The translations under genes were made by a program, and so were the position numbers. Below the pieces are notes generated by a model. The model did no database searches. It worked only from the letters and a program-made list of their open reading frames with translations, and was not told the origin of the DNA. Positions 1 through 7,569 of a stretch of DNA of 11,480 bases are shown piece by piece. This stretch comes from an uncultured Ruminococcus sp. (GTDB taxonomy: Bacteria > Bacillota > Clostridia > Oscillospirales > CAG-272), in NCBI GenBank assembly GCA_902766115.1, contig CACXCL010000153.1, positions 1 through 11,480 on the forward strand, read 5' to 3'. Every line of letters starts with the position of its first letter. The stretch's first letter is position 1.

Positions 1-1
1 C

Positions 2-829
2 GGAGGATGCGGCATTACGGTCTCTCACAACGAGATGTGCAACTCCGCCAACAGCGCGGTGGTCTACAGCGAGTACATCTGGGCGTCAAACTACATAACG
101 GTGGAGTATAACTACATCCACGACGTGGTGACCCAGCAGAGCGACTACGGCGCCATTTACGCGGGGCGCAACCTTGCCGGATACGGATCGGTGGTGCGGT
201 ATAACCTGGTCTGCAACGTAGGCACGCCGGAGGAGGGACACGTTTCCCTCGGCGTGTATCTCGACGACGGCCAGTCCGGTCAGGAGATCTACGGAAACAT
301 ATTCTACAACATAGCGAATCACTGTGTGTTCACCAACGGCGGACGCGACAACAAGATCCACGACAACCTGATGATCTCCCCCCGGGCGGATTCGAAGTAT
401 GAGATCCATATCGGCGGCGACTTCGATTACACGGCAGGGGAGCAGGTCATGGATCCGGAGTGGATCATGATCCTGGAGCTTGTTCCGTTCAGGAACGAGC
501 TGTGGACGACGAACTTCCCGGTCCTCGCCCGGATCAAGTACGAGAACGACGGGGAAGAGGGAGCCGCGGACGATCCGGATTTCGCGAGAAATCCGTCTTA
601 CGACGAGATTTACGGCAACGCTATGATCATCTCGCAGGAGAGGATCGATGAGGGCGGCAACGAACAGTTCTCCGACCGCTCCGTCAGGTTCGGCACCAGG
701 ATGGAGAGCAGCGCCGTGTATCCCCTGACGGAGAATCCGTTCTTCGTCGACCCGACCAAGGGTGACTACCGTCTCCGCGAGGACGCTGATTTCAAGGATA
801 TTCCCGTGGAAGAGATAGGCAGATATTGA
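2..829 (+). CDS. Right-handed beta-helix protein, C-terminal part (GH141-like, partial)
   Basis: The reading frame is open from the left edge, so the gene begins outside the window; 275 residues are visible. The sequence is a run of short Asn/Gly/Tyr-rich rungs with recurring YNYIHD, YGNIFYNI and IHDNLMI patterns, typical of a right-handed parallel beta-helix. The stretches DYGAIYAGR, GVYLDDGQSG and FTNGGRDN, and the end (NPFFVDPTKGDYRLRED then IPVEEIGRY), resemble large beta-helix glycoside hydrolases of the GH141 type. That specific family is recalled by pattern, not tested. The likely role is binding or cleaving a complex polysaccharide. Any signal peptide would lie in the missing N-terminus. 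It is convergent with the leftward cluster and followed by two hairpins. It could instead be a non-catalytic beta-helix or a polysaccharide lyase. Confidence 0.8.
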   Translation, partial: GGCGITVSHNEMCNSANSAVVYSEYIWASNYITVEYNYIHDVVTQQSDYGAIYAGRNLAGYGSVVRYNLVCNVGTPEEGHVSLGVYLDDGQSGQEIYGNIFYNIANHCVFTNGGRDNKIHDNLMISPRADSKYEIHIGGDFDYTAGEQVMDPEWIMILELVPFRNELWTTNFPVLARIKYENDGEEGAADDPDFARNPSYDEIYGNAMIISQERIDEGGNEQFSDRSVRFGTRMESSAVYPLTENPFFVDPTKGDYRLREDADFKDIPVEEIGRY

Positions 830-835
830 TTTGAC

Positions 836-863
836 GCGGGGGACTTTTTCAAAAGTCCCCCGC
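836..863 (+). repeat. Perfect 13-bp inverted repeat after the beta-helix gene
   Basis: GCGGGGGACTTTT (836-848) is followed by a 2-nt gap and its exact complement AAAAGTCCCCCGC (851-863). It lies 6 nt after the beta-helix stop codon. No uridine tract follows directly, so it is more likely a 3'-end stability hairpin or a dispersed repeat than the actual terminator, which is probably the next hairpin at 898-933. Confidence 0.6.
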
Positions 864-897
864 ACCCTTCAAAACTTTTAAAAAAAGATACTGCAAA

Positions 898-939
898 AAC
901 TCCCGCGGGAGCCCACCGGCTCCCGCGGGAGTTCTTTTT
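898..939. terminator. Bidirectional factor-independent terminator between convergent genes
   Basis: A 16-bp perfect stem pairs 898-913 with 918-933 (GC-rich core CTCCCGCGGGAG) around a 4-nt loop. On the plus strand it is followed by TTCTTTTT, and on the minus strand by a run of T (the complement of the A-run at 895-899). It sits between the rightward beta-helix gene and the last gene of the leftward cluster, the right place to stop transcription from both sides. Confidence 0.85.
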
Positions 940-1187
940 CATTCGTATGCGGCGAAGGACGTCTTGCAGGTCACGTCGTCCAGCTTGCCGATCTTGCCGG
1001 AGAGGGCGGATATCACGTCCTGTGGCGCGTCCACGGCGATGCTTATCACGTTGATCCCTTTTTCGCGGTAGGGGATCCCCATCCTTCCGATGATGTAGTC
1101 TCCGTATTCGTGGAGTATCTCGTTCAGACTGTCTGCGGATCTTCTGTCTCCCACTATGATGCCGATAAGAGCGACTCTCGTTTCCAT
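939..1187 (-). CDS. TM1266-type iron-only hydrogenase system regulator (ACT-like)
   Basis: The product has 82 residues and matches the small TM1266 family, annotated as putative iron-only hydrogenase system regulators with an ACT/NikR-C-like fold. Recognisable family stretches are METRVALIGIIV at the start, LNEILHEYGDYIIGRMGIPY (residues 21-40), and DAPQDVISALSGKIGKL (residues 53-69). A start three codons upstream (1196) is possible. However, GAAAGG directly abuts that ATG and sits about 9 nt from the ATG at 1187, so 1187 is preferred; it also agrees with METR/MEKR-type N-termini. It is the last gene of the leftward run, 35 nt after ddl. Family members are often found near H-cluster maturases, none of which is visible here. 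The function is known only by association; a ligand-sensing or regulatory role is inferred. Confidence 0.85.
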   Translation of the reverse strand: METRVALIGIIVGDRRSADSLNEILHEYGDYIIGRMGIPYREKGINVISIAVDAPQDVISALSGKIGKLDDVTCKTSFAAYE

Positions 1188-1222
1188 TTTCTTCATCCTT
1201 TCTTTTTATAATAATTGTTTTT

Positions 1223-2281
1223 TCAGTCCAGCGCCGACCGGATGAGCCGGTCGATAAGCTCAGAATAACCGATCCCGGCGTGACCCATCAGCTTCGGGTA
1301 CATGGAGATGGGCGTGAATCCGGGCAGGGTATTGATCTCGTTGAAGATAAGCTCCCCCTCCGCGGTGTAGAAGAAATCCACCCGGGAGAGCCCGCGGCAT
1401 CCGAGAGCGGTAAAAATCTTTGCCGCGGTGGCGGAGGCGTTTTTCTGCGCCTCCTCGTCGATCCTGGCGGGGATGTAGAACGACGACTCGTCGGACACGT
1501 ATTTCGTCTCGTAGTCGTAGAACTCGCTGCTTCCCACGTCGATCTCGGCGGGAACCGATACGGTGAGCCGACCACCCTCCTCAAGGACCGCCACCTCGAT
1601 CTCGCGGCCGGTGATGCATTCCTCTATGAGTATCTTCCCGTCCTCCGCGAAGGCGGCCTGAACCGCCTTGTCGAAGGTCGACCCGTCTTTCACCTTGGAG
1701 CAGCCAACGGAAGACCCCGAGGAAGCGGGCTTGATGAACATGGGATACCCGATCTCTGCCTCCGCACGGCGGCGCGCGTCTTCCGCCCCGTCCCGGGAGT
1801 ACGCCACAACGGCTCTCGCCTGACGGACGATATCCGCCGATGCGACGACGGTTTTCGTCAGCGCCTTGTCCATGCAGACGGCGCTTGCGGTGCAGCCGCA
1901 TCCCACGGTGGGGATCCCGGCGACGGAGAGGAGCCCCTGGACTCTGCCGTCCTCGCCGAATTTGCCGTGAAGGACGGGGAACACCACGTCGAGGGTCACC
2001 TTTTCGATCCTTCCGCCCTCTCTCAGCACCCCGAGCCGCCTTCTGCCGTAGGACGGGGAGACAAGGACCTCATACACGTCCGATTCAAACCACGATCCGT
2101 CGAGGATCCTTTCCGCATCCCCCTCAAAGAGGTACCATTTTCCGTCCTTGGTGATGCCTATTGTGAAAACGTCGTATTTTTCGCGGTCCACGTTTGAGAG
2201 GAGCGCGTATGCCGACGACAGGGACACTTCATATTCCGACGACTTTCCGCCGAACAGTATTCCGAGATTCAGTTTGCCCAT
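1223..2281 (-). CDS. ddl: D-alanine--D-alanine ligase
   Basis: This cytoplasmic ATP-grasp enzyme joins two D-alanines for the peptidoglycan stem peptide. Its 352 residues are a normal length. The N-terminal domain has GGKSSEYEVSLSSA (11-24) and HGKFGEDGRVQGLL (105-118). The ATP-grasp part has KPASSGSSVG (184-193), RVDFF (300-304) and the metal/phosphate-binding NEINTLPGFT (314-323). The omega-loop stretch EFYDYETKY (253-261) carries the tyrosine expected of D-Ala-D-Ala ligases, which argues against a VanA-type D-lactate ligase. AAAAGG lies 5 nt before the ATG. It follows cimA by 24 nt and is probably co-transcribed with it. No other cell-wall gene is in this leftward run, so its position is probably chance operon packing. 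Confidence 0.95.
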   Translation of the reverse strand: MGKLNLGILFGGKSSEYEVSLSSAYALLSNVDREKYDVFTIGITKDGKWYLFEGDAERILDGSWFESDVYEVLVSPSYGRRRLGVLREGGRIEKVTLDVVFPVLHGKFGEDGRVQGLLSVAGIPTVGCGCTASAVCMDKALTKTVVASADIVRQARAVVAYSRDGAEDARRRAEAEIGYPMFIKPASSGSSVGCSKVKDGSTFDKAVQAAFAEDGKILIEECITGREIEVAVLEEGGRLTVSVPAEIDVGSSEFYDYETKYVSDESSFYIPARIDEEAQKNASATAAKIFTALGCRGLSRVDFFYTAEGELIFNEINTLPGFTPISMYPKLMGHAGIGYSELIDRLIRSALD

Positions 2282-2305
2282 GATGACCTTTTCATCGCCT
2301 TTCTT

Positions 2306-3889
2306 TCAGCTTTTTTGCGAAACGTGAGAGAGCATATATTCCACGGAATCTCTCAGCGCCTGCCAGCTTGCGTTGATTATGTCGGTGGAGACGCCCACCG
2401 TGCGCCAGACGGACACGCCGTCCGTGGACTCTATGAGGACTCTGACAGACGACGCGGTGGCGCCGGAGTCTATGACGCGCACACGGTAGTCCGTCAGCTT
2501 CATTTTGCTCACTTCGGGGTAGAATCTGGTCAGCGCACGCCGCAGAGCGCGGTCCATGGCGTTGACGGGACCGTTCCCCTCGGCGGCGGCGATCTCGTCG
2601 CTGCCGTCTACGGAGATCTTTATCATGGCGGAGCTCTTCATGACCTCGCCGTCCGCCTCGGCGCGCTTGGAGTCCTCGGCGATGACCTTGAACTCCAGCA
2701 GGTCGAAGTGGGAAACGTCGTCTCCCATGAGCCGGTCGATCATCAGCGCAAGAGAACCCTCCGCCTGCTCGTAGACGTAGCCGATTTTTTCCTTTTCCCT
2801 GAGAGTCCGTATCGCCTCGATGACCCGCGGGTCTTCCTTGCCTGCGGGGTCGTACCGCTTTCCGGTGAGGGAGGCGATCTTGTCCATCACCGCCGCGCGG
2901 CCCGACAGCTCGCTGATCACCGTGTTCCTGAGGTTCCCCACGGACTCGGGATCAACGTGCTCGAAGGTGCGGGGATCCTTTTTCACTCCGTCGATGTGGG
3001 AGCCCGCCTTGTGGGTGAAGGCGTACGCCCCCACGAAGGGCTCGGTCTCGTCGAAGGTCAGATTTGCCACCTCGTTTATGTATTTTACCGTGGGGGTCAG
3101 CGTGCGGAGCTTTTCTCCGACGCAATCGAAGCCCAGCTTCAGTTGAAGGAGGGGGATCAGGGTGTTGAGGTTGGCGTTCCCGCACCGCTCTCCGATGCCG
3201 GAGACGGTGCCCTGGACCTGTCTCGCCCCCGCAAGGACCGCGGAAACGGAGCCGGCGACCGCCATTCCCATGTCGTTGTGGCAGTGGATACCGACGTCGG
3301 GGAAGGAGCGGACCACCCGCTCCACGGTCATGCCGATCACGTCCGGGAGCATGCCGCCGTTGGTGTCGCAGAGGATCACCCGCGACGCGCCCGCCTCAAG
3401 CGCCGAGTCCACCACGGAAAGGACGTATTCCGCCCCGTCGCCGTACCCGTCGAAGAAGTGTTCCGCGTCGAAGATGACTTCCTTTCCGGACGATCTGAGG
3501 AATCTCACCGAGTCCCGGATCATTCTGAGATTCTCCTCCGGAGTGGTCCGGAGCACTTCGCGGACCTGATACAGGGAACTTTTGCCGTACAGAACGGCGC
3601 ACGGCACAGGCGCTTCCGCCGCGTATCCGAGAAGCTCGCTTTTCTCCGCTTCGATACCGGGGTGAGCCGTGGGAGAGAAGACGCAGAGCTTCGCGTTTTC
3701 CGTCCTCACGTCACGCAGAGAGGAGAAAAACTCCCGTCCCGCGTCGTCCGTGACCATCCCCGCCTCGATATATGATATTCCGAGAGTGTCGAGAGCGCGA
3801 ATGACGTTTATCCTGTCCCCCGGGGAGAAGGACACGCCCGCACCCTGTACTCCGTCCCGGAGCGTCGTGTCGAGTATTTCTATTTTCAC
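2306..3889 (-). CDS. cimA: (R)-citramalate synthase
   Basis: It condenses pyruvate with acetyl-CoA to (R)-citramalate, opening the threonine-independent route to 2-oxobutyrate and isoleucine. Its 527 residues fit the CimA branch of the isopropylmalate synthase family. The TIM barrel begins with LDTTLRDGVQGAGVSFS (6-22). It carries EHFFDGY (143-149), CDTNGGM (174-180), the metal-binding HCHNDMG (202-208), GERCGNANL (233-241) and HKAGSHIDGV (293-302). The VQGAG and EHFFDGY variants mark citramalate synthase rather than LeuA. A C-terminal LeuA-type allosteric domain (about 390-520) contains GNGPVNAMDRALR (438-450) and GVSTDII (499-505), consistent with end-product feedback. The start is GTG: GGAGG at 3898-3902 lies 8 nt upstream. 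It follows leuA by 18 nt. Confidence 0.94.
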   Translation of the reverse strand: MKIEILDTTLRDGVQGAGVSFSPGDRINVIRALDTLGISYIEAGMVTDDAGREFFSSLRDVRTENAKLCVFSPTAHPGIEAEKSELLGYAAEAPVPCAVLYGKSSLYQVREVLRTTPEENLRMIRDSVRFLRSSGKEVIFDAEHFFDGYGDGAEYVLSVVDSALEAGASRVILCDTNGGMLPDVIGMTVERVVRSFPDVGIHCHNDMGMAVAGSVSAVLAGARQVQGTVSGIGERCGNANLNTLIPLLQLKLGFDCVGEKLRTLTPTVKYINEVANLTFDETEPFVGAYAFTHKAGSHIDGVKKDPRTFEHVDPESVGNLRNTVISELSGRAAVMDKIASLTGKRYDPAGKEDPRVIEAIRTLREKEKIGYVYEQAEGSLALMIDRLMGDDVSHFDLLEFKVIAEDSKRAEADGEVMKSSAMIKISVDGSDEIAAAEGNGPVNAMDRALRRALTRFYPEVSKMKLTDYRVRVIDSGATASSVRVLIESTDGVSVWRTVGVSTDIINASWQALRDSVEYMLSHVSQKS

Positions 3890-3897
3890 TTCACTTT

Positions 3898-3902
3898 CCT
3901 CC
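3898..3902 (-). promoter_or_regulatory. Ribosome binding site fixing the GTG start of cimA
   Basis: On the minus strand, GGAGG is followed by an 8-nt spacer and then GTG AAA ATA GAA. No in-frame ATG lies near. Another GTG inside the spacer is out of frame and soon meets a stop. Confidence 0.75.
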
Positions 3903-3907
3903 GGGAG

Positions 3908-5446
3908 TTATTCCGACGCGTTCTCCGCCGCGGAGATACGCTTGTTCACCGCGTTGAGATACGCTTTTATGGACGCCTTTATGATATCCGTCGACACGCC
4001 GCGCCCGGTATAGAGCGCGCCGTCCGCGCGGATCTTGACCTTCGCCTCGCCGAGAGCGTCGGTTCCCTCGGTGATGGCTGTGATGCCGTAGGAGACCAGC
4101 GCCACGCCGTTCGCCTTCATATAGGGCTCCGCGATCTTGTTGATGGCGTTGAAGCTGGCGTCCACGGGACCGTCGCCCGGGGCGGCCTCGGTGATCTCGC
4201 CGTCCGATGAGGACAGGGTGATGAGCGCCATCGCCTTGATCTTGTTGCCCGACTGGATCTGGAAAGACGCGATGCGGAATTTTCCCTCGAGTCCGTCAAG
4301 GTATTCGCTTATTATCGCCCGGACGTCCTCGTCGGTCATGGTCTCCTTTTTGTCCGCGATTTCCTTGAATCTCTGAAACGCGGCTTTTATTGCCTCGTCG
4401 TTCAGCGTGTACCCGAGATGGGCGGCGCGTTCCGCGAAGGCGTGCCTGCCGGACAGCTTGCCCAGCGTGATGGTGCTCTCGTTCAGCCCCACGTCCCGGG
4501 GATCTATGATCTCGTAGGTTTCCCGGTCGCGGATGACGCCGTGCTGATGGATGCCGCTCTCATGGGTGAAGGCGTTGACGCCCACCACCGCCTTGTTGGG
4601 CGACGGATGGACCCCCGTGATATCGGACACCATGCGGCTCACCGGGATTATTTCTTTTGTGTTCAGACCGTGAGTCAGCCCCAGTCCGGAGCCGCGCACC
4701 GAGACGATCATTGCGATCTCCTCCAGCGCGGCGTTGCCCGCGCGCTCGCCGATACCGTTCACGGTGCATTCCACCTGATCCGCCCCGGAGATGACCGCCG
4801 CAAGGGAATTGGACACCGCGAGGCCCAGGTCGTCGTGACAGTGGGCGCTCATGGTGACGCCGCTGAGCTCCGGCACGGACTCTCTCAGAAAGCGGAACAG
4901 GTCGGAAAATTCTTCCGGGGTAGTGTAGCCCACCGTGTCGGGCACGTTGATAACCGTGGCGCCGGAGCGGACCGCGCGTCTCAGTACCTCTGCGAGAAAC
5001 CGTCTGTCTGATCTCGTGGCGTCCTCGGCGGAGAACTGCACCTCGACTCCTTTGGACGCGGCGTAGCTTACCGCGCTTTCGACAGCGGAGAGGGCTTCGT
5101 CCCGCGTCATGCCGAGCTTTTTTTCAAGATGGATGTCGCTTGTGGCAATGAAAACGTGTATCCGCGGACGGACGGCGTTTTTCAGAGCGTCCGCAGCCGC
5201 GTCGATGTCCGCCTCGCTCGCGCGGGCGAGAGCGCACACCGTTGCGTTTTTGACATTTGCGGAAATAATTGAAACGGCCTCGAAATCTCCGGGCGACGAC
5301 GCGGGAAATCCCGCCTCGATCACGTCCACGCCAAGTTTTTCCAGCGCGCGTGCCACGTCCGCCTTCTGCTTGACGCTGAGATGGACACCCGGCGTCTGCT
5401 CTCCGTCCCGGAGCGTGGTGTCAAAAAACTTAACTTTCCTCTCCAT
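3908..5446 (-). CDS. leuA: 2-isopropylmalate synthase
   Basis: It catalyses the first committed step of leucine synthesis, condensing 2-oxoisovalerate with acetyl-CoA. Its 512 residues match bacterial LeuA. The catalytic barrel starts with FFDTTLRDGEQTPGV (7-21, with the Arg-Asp pair at 13-14) and has SAEDATRSD (139-147), HCHDDLGLAVSNS (202-214), NGIGERAGNAALEE (230-243) and HESGIHQHGV (295-304). HQHG with ERAGNAALEE is typical of LeuA and separates it from its paralogue cimA next door. The C-terminal regulatory domain (about 385-500) keeps GDGPVDASFNAI (424-435) and GRGVSTDII (481-489), so leucine feedback is likely. It starts 22 nt after prmC; AAAGGA lies about 11 nt before the ATG, rather far. 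leuB, leuC and leuD are not in the window. Confidence 0.96.
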   Translation of the reverse strand: MERKVKFFDTTLRDGEQTPGVHLSVKQKADVARALEKLGVDVIEAGFPASSPGDFEAVSIISANVKNATVCALARASEADIDAAADALKNAVRPRIHVFIATSDIHLEKKLGMTRDEALSAVESAVSYAASKGVEVQFSAEDATRSDRRFLAEVLRRAVRSGATVINVPDTVGYTTPEEFSDLFRFLRESVPELSGVTMSAHCHDDLGLAVSNSLAAVISGADQVECTVNGIGERAGNAALEEIAMIVSVRGSGLGLTHGLNTKEIIPVSRMVSDITGVHPSPNKAVVGVNAFTHESGIHQHGVIRDRETYEIIDPRDVGLNESTITLGKLSGRHAFAERAAHLGYTLNDEAIKAAFQRFKEIADKKETMTDEDVRAIISEYLDGLEGKFRIASFQIQSGNKIKAMALITLSSSDGEITEAAPGDGPVDASFNAINKIAEPYMKANGVALVSYGITAITEGTDALGEAKVKIRADGALYTGRGVSTDIIKASIKAYLNAVNKRISAAENASE

Positions 5447-5468
5447 TTCGGTCCGTTTCCTTTCGGTT

Positions 5469-6296
5469 TTACTTTTTCGGGTCCTGCCCCGCCGCCGTCA
5501 CCCGCTCCCGCCCTTCGAGATCGCGGAGGGTACGGGGAGAGAGCCCCGCTTCGAAAGCCAGTTGCCGCACGGCCTCTCCCTGATCCGCGCCGTGCTCGAC
5601 GATTATCGTCCCTCCCGGCGCCAGCCCGGGAAGGCAGTTTATAAAAAGCGCGCGGATGAGCGACAGCCCGTCGTCTCCGTCGGTCAGCGCGTGACGGGGC
5701 TCGAACGAGAGTTCGGGCTCAAGCTTTGCAAGGTCATCCGCCGGGATATACGGCGGATTCGCCGCTATCACGTCGAAGGGACCTCTTTCGGCGGGGAACG
5801 GCTCCGTCACGTCGTGAACAAAGAGATCCACCCGGTCCGCGACGCCGTTTTTCGCGCAGTTTCTTTTTGCCACGTCAAGAGCGTCGCGGTACTTGTCGGC
5901 GGCAGAGACCATAACGTCCGGTCTCGCCACGGCGGTCGCCACGGCGACGCATCCGCTGCCGGTGCACATGTCGAGCATCCTGCCTCCCCGGGGCAGCAGC
6001 TCCGCCGCGGTCTGACACAGGAGTTCCGTATCCTGCCTTGGAATAAGGCATGCGGGGGAAACTTCGAAGGGAAGACCCATGAACTCCCATTCTCCGACGA
6101 TATACTGGAGCGGCTCGCGCCTTTCCCGGCGCGCCACCGCACGCTCAAGGTCCGGCGAGATGAGATCCGCGTCCCTGTCCGCCATGAGGCGCGCCACGGA
6201 CTTTCCCGTAAACCGGGAGGCGAGGATCAACCCGTCAAAATCCGCGTCGGGGACTCCGGCGGCGTAAAGCCGGTCAGTTATCTCCCTCAGAGTCAT
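5469..6296 (-). CDS. prmC: Peptide chain release factor N5-glutamine methyltransferase
   Basis: PrmC uses S-adenosylmethionine to methylate the GGQ glutamine of RF1/RF2, promoting termination. From the ATG at 6296 the protein has 275 residues, the family's normal size. The N-terminal helical domain ends in EPLQYIVGEWEFMGLPFEVS (61-80). It is followed by LIPRQDTELL (84-93), the SAM-binding MLDMCTGSGCVAVA (107-120), the hallmark NPPY (180-183), FEPRHAL (198-204) and VEHGADQGEAVRQ (233-245). The frame stays open to 6452, but those extra residues are low-complexity Arg/Ser/Thr and lie inside the preceding gene, so the start at MTLREITDRL is chosen. It overlaps the end of the DUF1385 gene by 23 nt, implying translational coupling. 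The usual partner prfA is not adjacent; leuA follows instead. Confidence 0.94.
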   Translation of the reverse strand: MTLREITDRLYAAGVPDADFDGLILASRFTGKSVARLMADRDADLISPDLERAVARRERREPLQYIVGEWEFMGLPFEVSPACLIPRQDTELLCQTAAELLPRGGRMLDMCTGSGCVAVATAVARPDVMVSAADKYRDALDVAKRNCAKNGVADRVDLFVHDVTEPFPAERGPFDVIAANPPYIPADDLAKLEPELSFEPRHALTDGDDGLSLIRALFINCLPGLAPGGTIIVEHGADQGEAVRQLAFEAGLSPRTLRDLEGRERVTAAGQDPKK

Positions 6297-7347
6297 TCCC
6301 GGCACCGGTCTCCGCGCCGTCTTCATCCCCGTCAAGGACCGGCGGCACGGCGTCTTCGTTTTCTTCGTTCGTCTCGCCTCCCCTGTGGACCCCCTCGAGA
6401 GGCCCGAACTCGTCGGGCATCGCGCCCTTGAGCGCGGTGATGGCGATCTCAAGCTGGCTCTCGTCCGGGTTCTTCGTGGTGAGCCTCTGCATCCACAGGC
6501 CGGGAGCGGACAGGATCTTCGTCAGGACGTTGTCGTGACGTCCGGCGTACATGATGAACTCGAACCCCAGCCCCACGGTTATGGGGAGGAGCAGGAACTT
6601 CACGCCGCTTCGGAGCCAGGTGTTCGTAAAAGGAATGAACGCCGATATGATGATCGACAGTATCAGCATCACGAAAATGAAACTGGTGCCGCACCGGGGG
6701 TGAAATCTGGTGCAGGTGGCGGCGTTGGCGGGAGTCAGCTCGAGTCCCTTCTCATAGCACGCCACGGACTTGTGCTCCGCTCCGTGGTACTGGAACGTTC
6801 TTTTGATGTCGGGCATAAGTCCCACGAGGAAAATGTACAGCACGAAAATGCCGATCTTCAGCACGCCCTCGATGAGAGCTCTCAGGGGCTGGAACGTGCC
6901 GTCCCCTTTGCCGAGGGAGAGCCTGGTGACGAAGGTGGGAAGCAGGATGAACAGCCCGACGCTCAGCACGATGCCGAGCACGGTGGCGATCGCCATGATC
7001 ACCTTCAAAAGCTTGTCGCCGAACTTTTCGCTGACCCATTTGTCGAATTTCGACTCTGTCTCCTCCGTTTCGAGCCCGATCATCTCCGCGGAGGCGGTGA
7101 GCATGTCCATGCTCAGCTTCAGCATCTCAACGAAATTTATAACTCCCCTGATTATGGGAATGTTGCAGAATTTGTGCTTCTTTCTAAGGGAGACGTACTC
7201 TCCGTCGCGCACGGCGATCCCGCCCTCGTCCTCGCGGACTGCGAGACACCACCTGTCGCCGGAGCGCATCATCACGCCTTCGAGGACCGCCTGGCCGCCT
7301 ACCTTTCCGAGCCGCGGACAAACGTTTTTCTTCTCTTTTTTGCTCAT
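6274..7347 (-). CDS. DUF1385 (YqhQ-like) membrane protein
   Basis: This conserved Firmicutes membrane protein of unproven function belongs to the DUF1385 family (YqhQ in Bacillus). It has 357 residues from the ATG at 7347. The family signature GGQAVLEGVMMR is at 17-28, followed by RGVINFVEMLKLSMDML (67-83). About four hydrophobic segments lie near 114-141, 160-178, 221-240 and 249-267. Conserved polar motifs between them are YHGAEHK (187-193) and TRFHPRCGTSF (213-223), whose His, Glu and Cys could bind metal (inference). The last 40 residues are an acidic low-complexity tail. The frame is open to 7488, but a good promoter with -10 at 7460-7465 would start transcription downstream of that codon, so 7347 is preferred. 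It directly precedes prmC, a pairing seen in other Firmicutes, and probably heads the operon. Confidence 0.9.
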   Translation of the reverse strand: MSKKEKKNVCPRLGKVGGQAVLEGVMMRSGDRWCLAVREDEGGIAVRDGEYVSLRKKHKFCNIPIIRGVINFVEMLKLSMDMLTASAEMIGLETEETESKFDKWVSEKFGDKLLKVIMAIATVLGIVLSVGLFILLPTFVTRLSLGKGDGTFQPLRALIEGVLKIGIFVLYIFLVGLMPDIKRTFQYHGAEHKSVACYEKGLELTPANAATCTRFHPRCGTSFIFVMLILSIIISAFIPFTNTWLRSGVKFLLLPITVGLGFEFIMYAGRHDNVLTKILSAPGLWMQRLTTKNPDESQLEIAITALKGAMPDEFGPLEGVHRGGETNEENEDAVPPVLDGDEDGAETGAGNDSEGDN

Positions 7348-7459
7348 CTTAAAAATTAACCTTTCATTCCTTGCTTGAAATACGGGCGCGGAGCGGCCGT
7401 CACGCCGCCTCGTGATCGCCGGCGCCGCCGGAAACATAAACACTATCCCATTCTTATCT

Positions 7460-7488
7460 ATTCTACCACAATCCCTCGCTTTTTGCAA
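7460..7488 (-). promoter_or_regulatory. Sigma-70/SigA-type promoter for the leftward cluster
   Basis: Read on the minus strand: -35 TTGCAA (7483-7488), exactly 17 bp, then -10 TAGAAT (7460-7465). The predicted start near 7453 gives a leader of about 106 nt before the DUF1385 ATG at 7347. It lies upstream of a six-gene run with no other obvious promoter, so it may drive DUF1385, prmC, leuA, cimA, ddl and the TM1266-type gene. Confidence 0.7.
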
Positions 7489-7569
7489 CGAAAAAGGTCC
7501 GAAAAACGCCTCGGACGGCGCTCTTTTTTTTCGCTTGCCGCCAGTTCCAACAATTTACACGCCAAAAGA

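Noticed and set aside
1280..2197. Plus-strand open frame opposite ddl
   Set aside because: The minus-strand ddl has all its family motifs. This frame has no recognisable domain and no ribosome binding site that would matter.
1223..2281. Vancomycin-resistance type D-Ala-D-Lac ligase
   Set aside because: The omega loop has the YDYETKY pattern of D-Ala-D-Ala ligases, and no vanH or vanX neighbour is present.
2315..3775. Long plus-strand open frame (486 codons) opposite cimA
   Set aside because: The minus-strand frame encodes a clear citramalate synthase. The plus frame is a GC-bias shadow, rich in His, Arg, Gly and Val, with no motifs.
5109..6431. Plus-strand open frame (440 codons) spanning leuA and prmC
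   Set aside because: It is a shadow across two well-supported opposite-strand genes and their intergenic gap, with low-complexity composition.
6297..6452. N-terminal extension of PrmC
   Set aside because: It lies inside the DUF1385 coding region, has an Arg/Ser/Thr low-complexity sequence, and PrmC reaches its normal length without it.
7348..7488. N-terminal extension of the DUF1385 protein
   Set aside because: The promoter at 7460-7488 would start transcription downstream of that codon, and the family signature begins soon after the ATG at 7347.
7497..7531. Plus-strand terminator (GTCCGA/TCGGAC followed by T8)
   Set aside because: The stem is only 6 bp, the T-run starts 7 nt after it, and no plus-strand gene lies upstream. 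It is kept as a remark, not a feature.
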